Positions 22,329 through 33,480 of a stretch of DNA of 64,000 bases are shown here, in pieces. The notes under the pieces were generated by a model. It ran no database searches and was not told where the DNA came from. It saw nothing but the letters and a program-made list of their open reading frames with translations. The stretch's first letter is position 1. Each line of letters starts with the position of its first letter. Source of the stretch: Guadua angustifolia. Its lineage: Eukaryota > Streptophyta > Magnoliopsida > Poales > Poaceae. Location of the stretch: contig CM070517.1 of the NCBI GenBank assembly GCA_036346375.1, forward strand, positions 9,651,161 to 9,715,160, read 5' to 3'. The position numbers and the translations under genes were made by a program.

Positions 22329-23763
22329 ATGGCAGGTATTCCAAGCAATCATGGGAGCAACGATGGCAGTGGGAATGAACGTGAGGACGCCCTCACACCC
22401 AAAGAACGGCGTTAGGTCACTCATTTCAACAGGCTGCACAATCAGCATGAGATGCGAACTCGTGACACTCTTGATGCGATTCAGGCACAGTTGGCACCCC
22501 TCACTGAGCTTCAAGCACAGCTAGCACAACTTCTTCAAGGTGCTGCCCCCAATGGTGCCGCTGGTCATGCTTTGGGCCAACGCGACGCTCCACCGGTTGT
22601 TCCTGTTCCTTCAAACGAGGTGGATCAAGAGGAGAACAACTACGCCGCCGATACCGAGGACGACAACAGGTTGAACATGCACAACGACCGAGCTCATCGT
22701 CGACTCCGCAATAATAGACAAGGTATGGCTAGAAATCAGCATGCTCAAAGGGAAGAACGTGATGATTCTATGACAAAAATGAAATTTACTATGCTTCCTT
22801 TTGATGGTACTTATAATCCTGATGCTTATCTAGATTGGGAGTTGGCGGTAGATCAAAAATTTTCGTGCTATGACTTCTCTGAGCGTAGAAGGGTTCATCT
22901 TGCCACTAGTGAATTCTTGGTTTTGCATCTATTTGGTGGCAAGAACTTTGTAGAGCCAACCGTGATGTACCTACAACATGGGATGGGTTGAAGCGTGTCA
23001 TGAGGGCTAGATTTGTTCCTACATACTATGCTCGTGATTTATTGAATAAGATGCGCTTTAATCAAGGTGATAAAGCGGTTGAGGAATATTATCGAAATGC
23101 AAATTGGCATGTTCTTGTTGTGGGATAGAAGAGGGAGAAGATGCAAAAATGGCTAGGTTCTTGGGTGGGCTTAACCGAGAGATACAGGATATACTTGATT
23201 ATAAAGAATACAATTCTATCACTCGTTTGTACCATCTTGCTTTGAAAGCAGAAAGGGAAGTGCAGGGTCGACGATCGACAACGCCAGGTAATCTTGGAGG
23301 CTCTTCCACATCCAAGTCGGTCGAGATCCATACCAAGACTTCATCTTCTATACGGACGTGTACCTACACCCGCAGTTCCAATTACTTCGACGCCATCACG
23401 TATTCCGGAGGCAAACAAGTCAGTCACCCTTCAAGCACCCGCCAAGAGTGCTTCCTCAGTTGCTTCCACCGGTCGAACGCGGGAAACACAATGCTTTCGA
23501 TGCAAAGGAATGGGGCACGTGATGCGAGACTGCCCTAATCAACGTGCTCTAATAATTAGAGAAAATGGTGAGTACACTAGTGCTAGTGACATTGATGAAA
23601 ATGAATATGCTCTTGTTGCCACTAACACTGCAGCGCCAGAAGAAGTGATTATCACTTCTGCGGCATCCGAGAAATATCCGGCTCTTGTTGTCACATCGTA
23701 CTTAGCGCCTGACTTGCACGCGATGAACAAAATCAACGCCATACTATCTTTCGGACAAGGTGT
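22329..23763 (+). pseudogene. gag: CRM element 3 gag
   Basis: Start ATG 22329 (MAGIPSNHGSNDGSGNERED). TAG at about 22413 is followed by a long open stretch with QAQLAPLTELQAQLAQLLQG (a probable helix) and the capsid core KMKFTMLPFDGTYNPDAYLD. Frameshifts lie at about 22915 and 23090-23110. The second half of the capsid reads MARFLGGLNREIQDILDYKE and YNSITRLYHLALKAEREVQG. Another shift at about 23290 precedes the zinc knuckle, which is complete here: CFRCKGMGHVMRDC at 23492-23533. The tail ALIIRENGEYTSASDIDE matches element 1. Confidence 0.83.
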
Positions 23764-24600
23764 GTGGTGAATGGAGCTATTGTGCATGTCATTGTTGATG
23801 GAGGTAGCTGCAACAATCTTGCGAGTATAGACATAGTCGAGAAGCTTGGCTTGACCACAAATCCACTTCCTCAACAATACGAAATTGAATGGCTCAATTC
23901 CAATGGCAAGGTTCAGGTAACTAAAACTGTTCAAGTACCTATCTCGATTGGTTCTTATCATGATAATGTTGTTTGTGATGTTGTACCCATGGATGCTTGC
24001 TCTCTTTTATTGGGTAGACCTTGGATCTATGATATGGATGCTATACATCATGGTAGGACCAATGAGTATACTTTCTTGTATAAGGGAAAGAAAATTGTTT
24101 TGAAACCTATGAGCCCTACTGAACTGAGAAGCATTGATGTTAAACGAGCTCAAAGAGAAAAAGAAAAGGGTGGAATTCAAAGTGTAGCTAGTAAATCAAT
24201 CCATTCAACTACACCAGTTGCTCAAAAACCTGATCTTAAGTTGAAGGGTAAAGTATTGTTAGCTACAAAAGTTCTCTCACAAGATAACAAGGATAGTATA
24301 GAACTATTGCCAATATCTGTTGCTTTGCCTCCTGTTGTCACTAACCTTTTGCAGGAGCATGGGAAGGAGTCGAGGACGACTCCAATTCAAGAAGGGGAGG
24401 ATGATGAGGACATCCCAACCAAGGATACAACCGCTGCCCCTTCTTCCCCTACGACCACTACTTCATCCCCGACCGTCGCTGTTTCGGCCGCTACTTCATC
24501 TTCGATGCTTGGAGGGCTTAATTCGGAAGCAAGGCCTTTCCACCCACCTTTGCTGGACCAACACGTCAAGATCATCCACCGAGGACAGCCCACGAGCTAA
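23764..24600 (+). pseudogene. CRM element 3 protease joined to the LTR-encoded tail
   Basis: Open for 278 codons and in frame into the 3' LTR. Retropepsin Asp is in HVIVDGGSCNNLASIDIVEK (codon 23797-23799), with PISIGSYHDNVVCDVVPMDA and LLLGRPWIYDMDAIHHGRTN following. A lysine-rich linker leads to LPPVVTNLLQEHG. The text then continues as KESRTTPIQEGEDDEDIPTK, which in a full element would be the far end of integrase. The domains between are deleted, giving a fusion at the same place as in CRM element 2. No stop occurs before TAA at 24598-24600. The frame upstream is broken, so the whole is listed as a pseudogene. Confidence 0.82.
24389..24401 (+). other. Polypurine tract of CRM element 3
   Basis: AAGAAGGGGAGGA just upstream of the 3' LTR at 24402. 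Confidence 0.85.
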
Positions 24601-25280
24601 GGAAGGCCCAAGATCAAGCCCAATTCGTCCACAACTCCGGTTCGGCCATCCAGGAGCAGCAGTACTTCAAACGGACATAAGTTGGGTTCCCGGACTCCGT
24701 TTCTAGTGTGCGACCACTCGTTTGAAAGCTATCGAGATAACCTTTCTAATGGATCTGGTCCCACGGCCAAATTCCTCCTAGAGCGACGGGAAATCACAAA
24801 ACAATCTCACGGGACAGAAATCCCGGGTGCTGCGCCACCTTTCTTTTGGGCCCAAGGCCCATGTATCTTAGGGTTTTGGTGGGCACCGCTGTCTTGGCTG
24901 CCCTACACCTCCTGGCCGCCGCTATATATGTGGCCGCCGCTCTTTTTCGTTTAGGTTTTGTTTGTGTTTGGTAGACCCCGTGTGCGTCCCTCCTCGCGTT
25001 TGCGCGTGTCGACTAGACCGCCCGGACCGAGAAAACAGAACCTCAACTTGTTTCTTTTGATTTCAATACTACCCTTTCAGATTGCTTCATACTTTGTTCT
25101 TGCGGGTTCTCGATTTCTTGCAGGAACAATTGATCGATTGGATCTTGTATCTGTGTGGATTGGCATTGCGATTGTGAAGCTCCCGACCTGCTGGTTAGAA
25201 GCCCTAAATTTGGTGCCATCAACACCCCCAAATCGACGTATCATCATCTCACCGAAAGATCGGGATCCCCGTCCCCATCA
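24402..25280 (+). repeat. 3' LTR of CRM element 3
   Basis: 879 bp, TGATGAGGACATCCC to CGTCCCCATCA, followed by AGCAG at 25281-25285, after which copia RNase H continues. Confidence 0.92.
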
Positions 25281-25800
25281 AGCAGTGAAGCGCATCTTCA
25301 GGTTCCTTTGAGCTACCATTGATTAAGGTATCTGGTATTCTTCTTTCTCTTGTCTATCCCTTAGAGTCTTTTCCGATGCTAACTTTGCAGGCTATAAGAT
25401 AGATAGGAAGAGCACTTCTGGCACTTGCCAATTCATTGGCACTTCTCTTGTTTCTTGGTCATCTAAGAAGCAGTCTGGAGTCGCACAATCCACCGTTGAG
25501 GCCGAGTATGTTGCTATAGCCAGTTGCTGTAGCCAGGTGCTCTAAATGAGATCGACCTTGCGGGACTTTGGGTTAGAGATAGAGAGCGTTACACTTTTCT
25601 GTGATAACACTTCTGCTATTTACATTACCAAGAACCCAGTGCAGCACTCTTGGACTAAGCACATTGATTTTAGATATCACTTCCTTAGAGACCATGTGGA
25701 GAAAGGAGACATAGTGCTTCAGTGGAGAGTGACCACCAGTTGGCCGATATCCTTACCAGGCTTTTGGATAGCTCTAGATTTGTTGCCTTGAGGAGTGAGC
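25281..25800 (+). pseudogene. pol: Copia RNase H remnant
   Basis: KRIFRFL, then FSDANFAGYKIDRKSTSGTC, GTSLVSWSSKKQSGVAQST and AEYVAIASCCSQVL before TAA at about 25543. After that come LFCDNTSAIYITKNPVQHSW, TKHIDFRYHFLRDHVEKGD and a frame slip before QLADILTRLLDSSRF. These are the canonical RNase H and C-terminal blocks of copia pol. The stop after CCSQVL and the slip show that it is dead. Confidence 0.8.
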
Positions 25801-27625
25801 TTGGAGTCGTGTGCCCTTACGGCCTTCTGTGTGGGCGAGCTGATCTATATATTATGTATTATATTTTATTTTAGTTTTTCCTTTCTTTTGAATTGCTCTA
25901 GGTGCTTATGGATTTTATTCCTTAGAGTTATGAGTTCACATCACTTAGACTTCTAGCATGCTTTTACATAGACCTCTCATCTTGTCCTTTAGGTTGCTAT
26001 CGTGCTTATTTAACTATACTATCTTCTCTCTAGGTTGAGTTTCCTCAAAGTCTTATAAGTCTAGCATGTGTTAGGCCCTCTGGGTAGACAGGGTCTGTGT
26101 ATACTCCTTAGTTTGGGATCTAGAGGCAACTTCCCTATGTCAGGCATTGGGGAAGGTGACAACGAGTCTAAGCCGTAGTGGTCTCTACTATCTTCTCTTT
26201 GCTCTATAGCTACTCAGTTTGCAGTTTCTTATCTTCTCTCCATTATGTGTTTCTGGTTTTTGATTGAGTTATCTTTGGATCCTTCTTTTAGTATCCTTCT
26301 TGAGCTTAATCTTGCTAATAACTCAACTTGAACCAGTTTTGTATTTAAAATTGAATCACTTGTTGAGGGGGAGCTTAACAAACTGTCTCATGCATTTCAT
26401 ATAGGCTTGATTTTTCATTTTATGAGCTTTGTCTAATATGCAAATGATCTGTATTTCATTTTATACACTATGCTATATTATGAAGAAAATTACTAACTTA
26501 GATATGTCGAAGTTCATTTATCTTGCTAAGCTTTCATATTTGAAAAATGAGCTTTAAAAGAAAAACTTGATAAAACATGTTGCGTTTACATGCTATGTTT
26601 CTTCTCTAGGTGTATTTGTCATAATTTGTGAAATTCTGAAATTCTCTAGAGTCCCTATATCAATTTGGGTGAATTTTGTTTGATCCACACTTGAGTCCTT
26701 CACTAGCTTAACAATCAAAATGCTAAAATGAAAGTGAAGCAAAATTAACTCTTTTTGTGTGCATTAGACTCAATACACTACATTCACAAGACAACTTCTC
26801 ATTGCACTTGAGATGAACTTGGAATGTGGTGTGTATGATCAAGATCATTCTCTTAAGTGTTCTTCTTGAGATGATCGAACATGGTTTGAGTTAATTGCTT
26901 TAAAAATGCAAATATAAAAAAGCATATGTGGGTAAAGAATGCAAATAATGTCAAACATTTGCACCTCGCTATGTGTTTCAAAGGTTCAAAGAAAAATTTG
27001 CATACAATAAAATATATATATGAACTTCTAGATTAACCAAAGTGTTGAGTAGGTTGAACTTCAGGTTTTCCATTTGATTCTTTGAATGGCTTTACTTCTA
27101 GTTTTGAAACTAATGACAAGTGTTGCTCATGTTCAATCTTACAAAAAATGATATGGTTTCAATTAAATCTTGCTAGCAAAATGTTTGATTGCACTTGGAC
27201 ATGCCTTAGCTTATTTTATTTTTGTCATAACTTAGCTTGGTGTCATAACTTGTCTTGTTGGTCACTTGGATAATCTTCAAAGCTCCCTTAGGCTGCATTT
27301 CTTACATAAAAACAACAAAAATTAGGGAGAAAAGAAAATGCCTTCTTGATGCCTATATTACCAAAAGGGGGAGAAATTGTTCAAAAGGCATCATCAAAGG
27401 TGAAAAATTGTTGTGCTTCGTGCATTTTGATTTTTATGATCTTTGTTAATCTTTACTATTTTTCATATATCATAAGTATTTCTAGTTGCCAAGTTGGTCA
27501 TGTTAATGCTTTCCATTTTTTTATCAAGTTTGGCTTGGCATTCAAATTACTTTCTTCTATCATTTTTCAAACTCAAAACTTATGCATTTTCATGTGTTTT
27601 TCAATATACTCATCAAGGGGGAGAT
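25801..27625 (+). other. Long 3' internal region of the copia element
   Basis: About 1.8 kb between pol and the 3' LTR without a supported reading frame. SIRE/Maximus elements often carry a long region here, sometimes with an envelope-like gene, but no such frame is visible. Three GGGGGAG purine tracts occur, at about 26366, 27365 and 27617. The last abuts the inferred LTR and is the likely PPT. Confidence 0.55.
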
Positions 27626-29263
27626 TGAAAGACCATGTGGAGGTCTATACTTGTGTGTGATGGGTAATTAACAATATTTGAGCTTGGTTTGATTAGAAGT
27701 TGAGTTTGATTTGAATTAGATTTTCGATTTGAAGTAGTTTAAGTGTTGGTTGTTTTTCACAGTGGTACTGGCCTGGGGGCAATAGCACCGGACCTTTGAG
27801 CGAAATTGTGATTAATGATTTTGGGATAATCATTGAATATCTTTGTAGGCCATGTGAAAGATTTTTTCTTGTCTTTGATGGTTGCAGGGCGATGCTACTA
27901 GATCATGGTGAGGAAGAGGATGACGTGGACCAGATGATGATGAGGAGCGTCAGATGTTCAAACGGTCGAGAAATCACTAGAAGATGATGGGAGATGGAGT
28001 CCGTGTATGCCAAGAAGACAAGGAAAGGAGATGCTAGCTAGATGCCATGCGGATCAAGGAAGGCCATCGGATTGCAGTCTAGTTGATAAGTTAGCGGGTC
28101 TTGGTAGTATGCTTTAATAACCATGCAAGAAAACCAGTTATGTGTGTGGGTTTTGGCTTAGCCCTTGCATGGCTGTGAGTGGGTTAATTCTAGCCCTTAG
28201 ATGACTACTCTAGGATTGAGGGACTCATCCAAGGGTGGTAGGTGGCCTAAGAGTAGTATAAATAGAGGTGGAGGGGTAGCCTTCTCCACTTGAAGGTTAT
28301 AGAGATTTTTGTGCTCCTTTGAGCTTTGCCCACCTTGTTGTGAGACTTTGTAAACCTCCTCCTTCCAGAAATACTAATATTTTTTCATTCATGCTTGAAT
28401 TTACATTATGTATTTATTTTATGTCTTAAATTCAACATTTAAATTCCTTCAATTTATTTTCTTGCAATTTGGATTTACCTCCCCTCCTTCTAAATACTGT
28501 TGCTGATCTTGGAAGTCTTGAGTGTGTTCATATAGTTTTACATCTGTTTTGCACTCTAGGATAAACTAGAGATCAAGTTTTCTATTAAGTTGCATCTCTG
28601 TCTAGAACTTGTTCTTCGCGTAGCAGTCAGTTTTTGATATTTAGAAAAATCTAGAGAAACTATTCTTGAGTAATTCTTATTGGAGAAGGTGTGGAACTCT
28701 CATATCCATCTGTAAAAAAATTTTGGAGTCCACTGGTCGCACCGTTTGGGCACAAGAGGTGAAAACCGTGCCCCAAACTTTCTGCTCGATATTCCTGACA
28801 GTATTTCATATTTGATTTTTGCTGATTTGTCTACAAGGATTTTTGTTGTGATGTTTGGTGGAATGCTTCAAGACACATTTGCTCATAGGAAGAAAAATTG
28901 CCAAAATTTCTAGAGCACTAGAATCCACCAACCACCTACTCCAAATGAGGATAGTTTCTAGAAATTCTGTTTTTGCTTTTCTGAAAGTGACTTTTATGAT
29001 TTGGCTTAATCTCCTTTCTAGAAGTAAGAGTTAAATTGATTCCTTTAGTTTTAATACATCACAACCAGGATTGTGTCTCAAAAATCCCCACATATTCCAT
29101 GGTTCTCATCCATGCAAGCTAAGGGTACACATAATTGTCAAGTTGTTCGGGCCTTTCACGATCCTTTTGTGTGATCTTTTCGAGGTCTTAGTTGGAGTAT
29201 TTTTTTAGGGAAAATTTTGTTTGCTACCATTCACCCTCCTATGTTCACCATCTCGATCCTTCA
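27626..29263 (+). repeat. 3' LTR of the copia element (inferred limits)
   Basis: Starts TGAAAGACCATGTGG after the CAAGGGGGAGAT tract and ends ...CATCTCGATCCTTCA at 29263, where a satellite monomer begins. The promoter is indicated by TATAAATA at 28257-28264, with CCTTCTCCACTTG downstream. Its end, with TTGCTACCATTCACCCTCC, resembles the end of SIRE-type LTRs. The 5' partner is not in the window, so the limits rest on TG...CA and the PPT only. Confidence 0.6.
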
Positions 29264-29422
29264 ATATTAAATATACCACACAATGATCCCCAATTGGCAC
29301 CGCAGATTGCATGCATACAAAAAAAGTCACATATTGAAATTGAATGCCAAACACCCTGAATTGACTTTATATGCACCCTAGCTCTTTTCGGCACATGTCT
29401 CGAATCCGTTCGAGTCAGTGTT
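29264..29422 (+). repeat. Satellite B monomer left of CRM element 4
   Basis: About 159 bp that matches monomers at 45353-45475 and 46051-46511 (CCAATTGGCACCGCAGA, AAAAAAGTCACATATTGAAA, CCTAGCTC, GAGTCAGTGTT). CRM element 4 is inserted at its end. The next satellite bases (AGATATTCCTCAC) continue at 45358. Confidence 0.75.
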
Positions 29423-29969
29423 CGATGAGGATATCACTTCTATGGATACGACCACACTAGGTTGGACCAACTCCAATAAGTCATCCTTGGGCCAAGAAAA
29501 GAGAGATATCAAATCCATCATGTTCTCAAATCCAATTCATCCTCTAGATACTAGTCTGAAGTAAAACAAGCAACACTTTTGCATATGACATCCAATTGGA
29601 GAGTTCTTATACTTGTTTGAAAGATTAAAATAAGAACTTTCCCATTGGTCTGGTGCCAACCACAGATACATCGTGTATTAGTCAGAATCATTAAAAAATT
29701 TACCACAATATTGTTTTGGGCTATTTCGTGTCTTGTAAGCTTGTGGGGGCCCATGCCAAAGTTGTGTGCGCCCCTTGGCTGCACACAACCTTAGAAACAC
29801 CCTCTCACATCCATCTCTCTCTAATATACTTTGTAGCCACTGCTTTATATATTTGGGTTTTTGTTGAGCATAGTTTTAGTCTACGGCCAAACTACATTGT
29901 CCACTAGACATGTCGAATGACTGCCTGTTGAGACTTCTTCGCAGAACCTCACCTTTTTGTGATCTATAT
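29423..29969 (+). repeat. 5' LTR of CRM element 4, left part
   Basis: Starts CGATGAGGATATCACTTC (first base changed from T) and is aligned by eye with 43700-44250 (ACCAACTCCAA..., CATCCTTGGGCCAAGAAAAG). TATA-like TTTATATATT at about 29852. Cut at TATAT (29965-29969) by the reverse Tekay element. Confidence 0.78.
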
Positions 29970-32900
29970 TGTAAGGACCCGAATTCACCAATTCGGACCC
30001 ACTGTGTTTACCGCACTAGTCCCAGGATCAATCGCTAGTGCACACAGCTTAACATCGGTAAGCATCACATCATACACAACGATAATAATAATAAGACTTC
30101 ATTTATTCAATATAACTAGTGTATGATCTTATGATCACTTACATTTATTCAGCTACATGGGCAAGTCTAAGATAAAGTAAGACGAATGCAGCGAAAAACA
30201 GTAGAAAACGTAGATGTCCCATCAGCACACCACAGGCAGCTGACTAGGATTGGCCTAGTGACTCGCGTCCACCTGAAAGTCCTCCTTCGATGATTCCTCC
30301 TCTATTGTTGGTTTGTTAAGCAAGGGTGAGTACACCAACACGTACTCAACAAGTTGTGCACAGAATGCAATGCTATCATAGCTATATGCAGGCTTATTCC
30401 AAGGAAGGCTCATGGTTCATAAGCAATAAGCAGCATTTTGTAAACATATACACTTCATAGATTGAAAAGCAGTAAAACAAATAATAACAAGTAATAGATT
30501 CAGCATTTCTCAAATAAACCAGGTTTCCATCCTAAATCCAAGTTCCATTATCCACATGGCATCCCGCCATCCCATCCAGTTGTTTATTTTAATTAATTAC
30601 CCTTAGTTGACCGAGGCAAGACAAACCAAAAGTTCATCACAACAACATGTCATAAAACCAAATCTCTTGACGCCCTAATTGCCACTCTTGGCCCACCAAA
30701 AACCAAATCTTGGCCCACAAAAACCAAATCGCCCAATTGCCACTCTTGGCCCACAAATACCAAATCGATCGCCTAATTGCCACTCTTGGCCCACTAAAAC
30801 CAAATGCAACGCCCAATTGCCACTCTTGGCCCACAAAAACCAAATCGAACGCCTAATTGCCACTCTTGGCCCACCAGAAACAATCTTGCCACTTGCCTCA
30901 GTTTAAATCATGTTTCCCACCCCAGTTGATTACTAAACACCACGTGCTCTTCACAAATCAACATCGTTGCGTGACTCCGCTGTCACAACAACTCAATCTC
31001 TTTGTGCGACCACACATGGCCCACAAATTATTATCATAGTTCCATATTCCATTAGTCAAGATTAATAAACAATATTCGAAGAGCATGTGATGACATGGCA
31101 TGGCTAAGCAATTCTATTCCGTCCTAACCATCCATGTTGATTTTCTTTTAACCAACTATAATTAACCAACCTAGGGTGACAAGTGGATCATGGCATACAA
31201 TTTAACAAGGTAGGGTGTAATTCAAGAGGGTATAATATCTAAATCCCAATCTAGGTCAAAATCATTTGTACTCATGAAATAACAAGTGATAAGGTAAACC
31301 AAAATAGCATGCAATCTAATTTATGGGTGTAACATGATCAAAGCACAACTTGCCTTCCTTAAGCTCCTGGTATTGCTCTGAAGATTGTGCTTGAAATAAT
31401 AATTCCTCCTCCGAAACCTCGCTCAACTCAACGTCTACGCGAATCGAGAAGAAATAGCAAATAAACACCAAAACCAAAGAACAAATGAACACAAAAACTC
31501 AAATAAAAGCCACCACTTGAAAGATCTCAATTTTACAAATTTTTAGGAAGTTGAATCACCTCAATCGGAGTTCATATGCAAAAGTTATAGCATTTAGAAT
31601 TTTTGAAAATAAACTAAACCTAGAATTAGAAATTCTAAATCTTTCCGAATTATCTTTATAAAGAAGATCCGAATTTTCCTGCCCCGGCTTGTACGGACAA
31701 CACGTGGTGAAATCTAGATCGATGAAACTCAATCTAATGGTTACGGGTAAATCTACTACGTGGCCTAATATCAACCGACCGATCTAAATCCAACGGTTGA
31801 TATTTAATCTAAGACGCTTACCGATTCCGAAGTGACGTGAACGAATTCCGTGCGCTCGATTAAGATCCGACGGCTAATGAAGTTCCCGAATAGCAATGAC
31901 GGCAGCTTGAATTCACCGAAGACGAAGACGACGACCTTGGCGACAACTCGGCAGCGCGCGCTCGGAAATCTTCTGGCGGCACCTGCTATCCTCTGCGAAA
32001 TCCCACAAACGCTGGCGCGACTCCACGATTTGCTCGCGAACTTCCCCGCGGCTTCTTGTGTCTCGGCTTCGCGCTTTGCTCCCGTGAACACGATGTTCCT
32101 TGTTGATTGAATCCCAAAGCAGGGTTGACGTGCTATTTATAGTGCTCAACCCTAGAGTCCATGACAAAACCCACAATGGCTACGCCGTCTTCGATTCCAA
32201 TCCATATAGGAACCACGGCTCTGTACTTTCCCTACGCCAACACGAGGCAAACTTCTCCGGTCAAGTCACCCGAGCCGGTACCGGACACGCCTCTCAGACC
32301 TCCGGTCCGATTCGAAGGACTTTGTTCGATCCCACTCCCACCGCCACGTCGGCTCTAAAGTTTGGATCGGAACAAGGCAGCCCGTACCTCCCCACGCCCT
32401 CACGACGCCACGAGCGAGTCTCCACGGCCACGACGTCCTAGTTCGCGGCAAAAGCACATGGCGAGTCCTCCGGTCTGGTCTCGATCGTTCTCTCATCGAC
32501 ACGTCGGCCAAGCCTTCTCGGTAACCAACGGCGCCGCTCGCAGCTACATCATCCGCACAATTCCTTCGATCGAGGTGGCTACGCCCCGGCGAATCGTCCG
32601 ATAGCTTCACGGTCGGTGTCCTTCTCCGCGCCCGAAGGACTCGAGTCCTGGCGAACTTCGGCTTTGGCGCTAGAAGTTGGAATCGGCGACGCTCTCGAAA
32701 AATCGGAAATTCGCTACCGTTTGGTTTCATAACGCATGCAACGAACGCTTATTCAACTATGCAGGACATCAATCAAACTCCTAATCCGGTTCAATCCCAG
32801 AGAAAGGAAAAGAAATTTCCCAAAAATATTTCGAGACCTTCTATACTTAAATAACATATTTTTGGGCAGACTTTATTTCAAATTTCCTTTTTATAAATAT

Positions 32901-33043
32901 TTCTTAACAAAAACCATATATACCAATTCGAAATGATTTAAATAATTCTCAGAAAATTCAATAAATCCAGAAATTTCACAAAAATCATAAATCGTGATAA
33001 AATAATATCAATTATTCAGAAAGTCAAAAATTGGGATGTTACA
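29970..33043 (-). repeat. 3' LTR of the reverse Tekay element (left copy)
   Basis: 3074 bp. It contains a 40-bp minisatellite at about 30681-30880, and on the minus strand a TATAAAT box at about 32134-32141 that should drive leftward transcription. On the minus strand a frame open from GTG 32091 to 31804 lies just downstream of that box and stays open in the right LTR too, but has no ATG. Confidence 0.88.
30681..30880. repeat. 40-bp minisatellite in the left Tekay LTR
   Basis: GCCACTCTTGGCCCAC recurs at 30681, 30739, 30779, 30819 and 30859. The spacing is exactly 40 bases for the last four copies and 58 for the first. Units carry AAACCAAATCG and CCTAATT or CCCAATT. Confidence 0.9.
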
Positions 33044-33056
33044 AACCTCCCCCTTA

Positions 33057-33480
33057 ACGGAATCTCGTCCCCGAGATTTAGGGCTGGCTAGAGAATAGGT
33101 TTGGGAATTATGCTTTCAGATTCTCTTCACGCTCCCAAGTTGCTTCATTCTCTGAATGGTTACTCCATTGAACTCTGCAAAAGCGACTAGATTTATTTCT
33201 GGTCCTACGCTCCATTACATCCAAAATCTTTAACGGGTTGCTCTTTATAAGTCAGATCTTCCTGCAACTCGATAGCTTCTAACGGCGTTTGTTCTGCTGG
33301 CACTCTGAGACATTTCTTGAGCTGCGACATATGGAACACATCATGGACTCCTGCTAATGATGGGGCAACTCCAACTGATACGCAACCTCTCCTCTGCGGC
33401 TTAAGATCTTAAATGGTCCAACGAACCTGGGTGCAAGTTTTCTCTTGACATGGAATCTCTTAACACCTTCCGGATAAATC
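33057..33480 (-). pseudogene. pol: Tekay integrase C-terminus and chromodomain remnant
   Basis: Read leftward from about 33480: IYPEGVKRFHVKRKLAPRFVG, RRGEVAYQLELPH, then the chromodomain-like VQWSNHSENEATWERE followed by YFPNLF-like residues and the purine tract. The chromodomain is thought to guide integration by binding modified histone H3. The frame is broken by shifts and stops. Confidence 0.7.

Larger units (their letters stand above)
20212..25280 (+). mobile_element. CRM element 3: non-autonomous CRM derivative with gag and protease, no RT/RNase H/integrase
   Basis: 5069 bp, LTRs of 877 and 879 bp, perfect duplication AGCAG (20207-20211 and 25281-25285) in the copia RT/RNase H region. 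Coding content is gag with an intact zinc knuckle, then protease, then the protein frame jumps from TNLLQEHG to KESRTTPIQEGEDDED and into the 3' LTR. In the first 208 bases of the LTRs I count about 5 differences, so it is somewhat younger than element 1 by that rough measure. Confidence 0.9.
10712..29263 (+). mobile_element. Ty1/copia element of SIRE/Maximus type, 5'-truncated, heavily interrupted
   Basis: Domain order is gag, protease, integrase, RT, RNase H, so this is copia. The pieces are 10712-13757 (gag, protease, integrase), 19004-20211 (RT) and 25281-29263 (RNase H, long 3' region, 3' LTR). The first gap is the reverse-strand solo LTR with CRM element 2 inside it. The second is CRM element 3, whose AGCAG duplication joins the copia frame exactly (SHRQA then VKRIFRFL). 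The 5' LTR, PBS and start of gag are absent. Between 13757 and 19004 the copia protein also loses the end of integrase and the linker before RT, so some sequence was deleted there. All coding parts have stops. Confidence 0.8.

Noticed and set aside
25801..27625. Envelope-like gene of a SIRE-type element
   Set aside because: No frame longer than about 60-100 codons and no signal peptide or membrane segment in a usable frame.
30681..30880. Possible CRISPR-like or regulatory array of 40-bp units
   Set aside because: Units are contiguous with no unique spacers and lie inside an LTR. It is a minisatellite.
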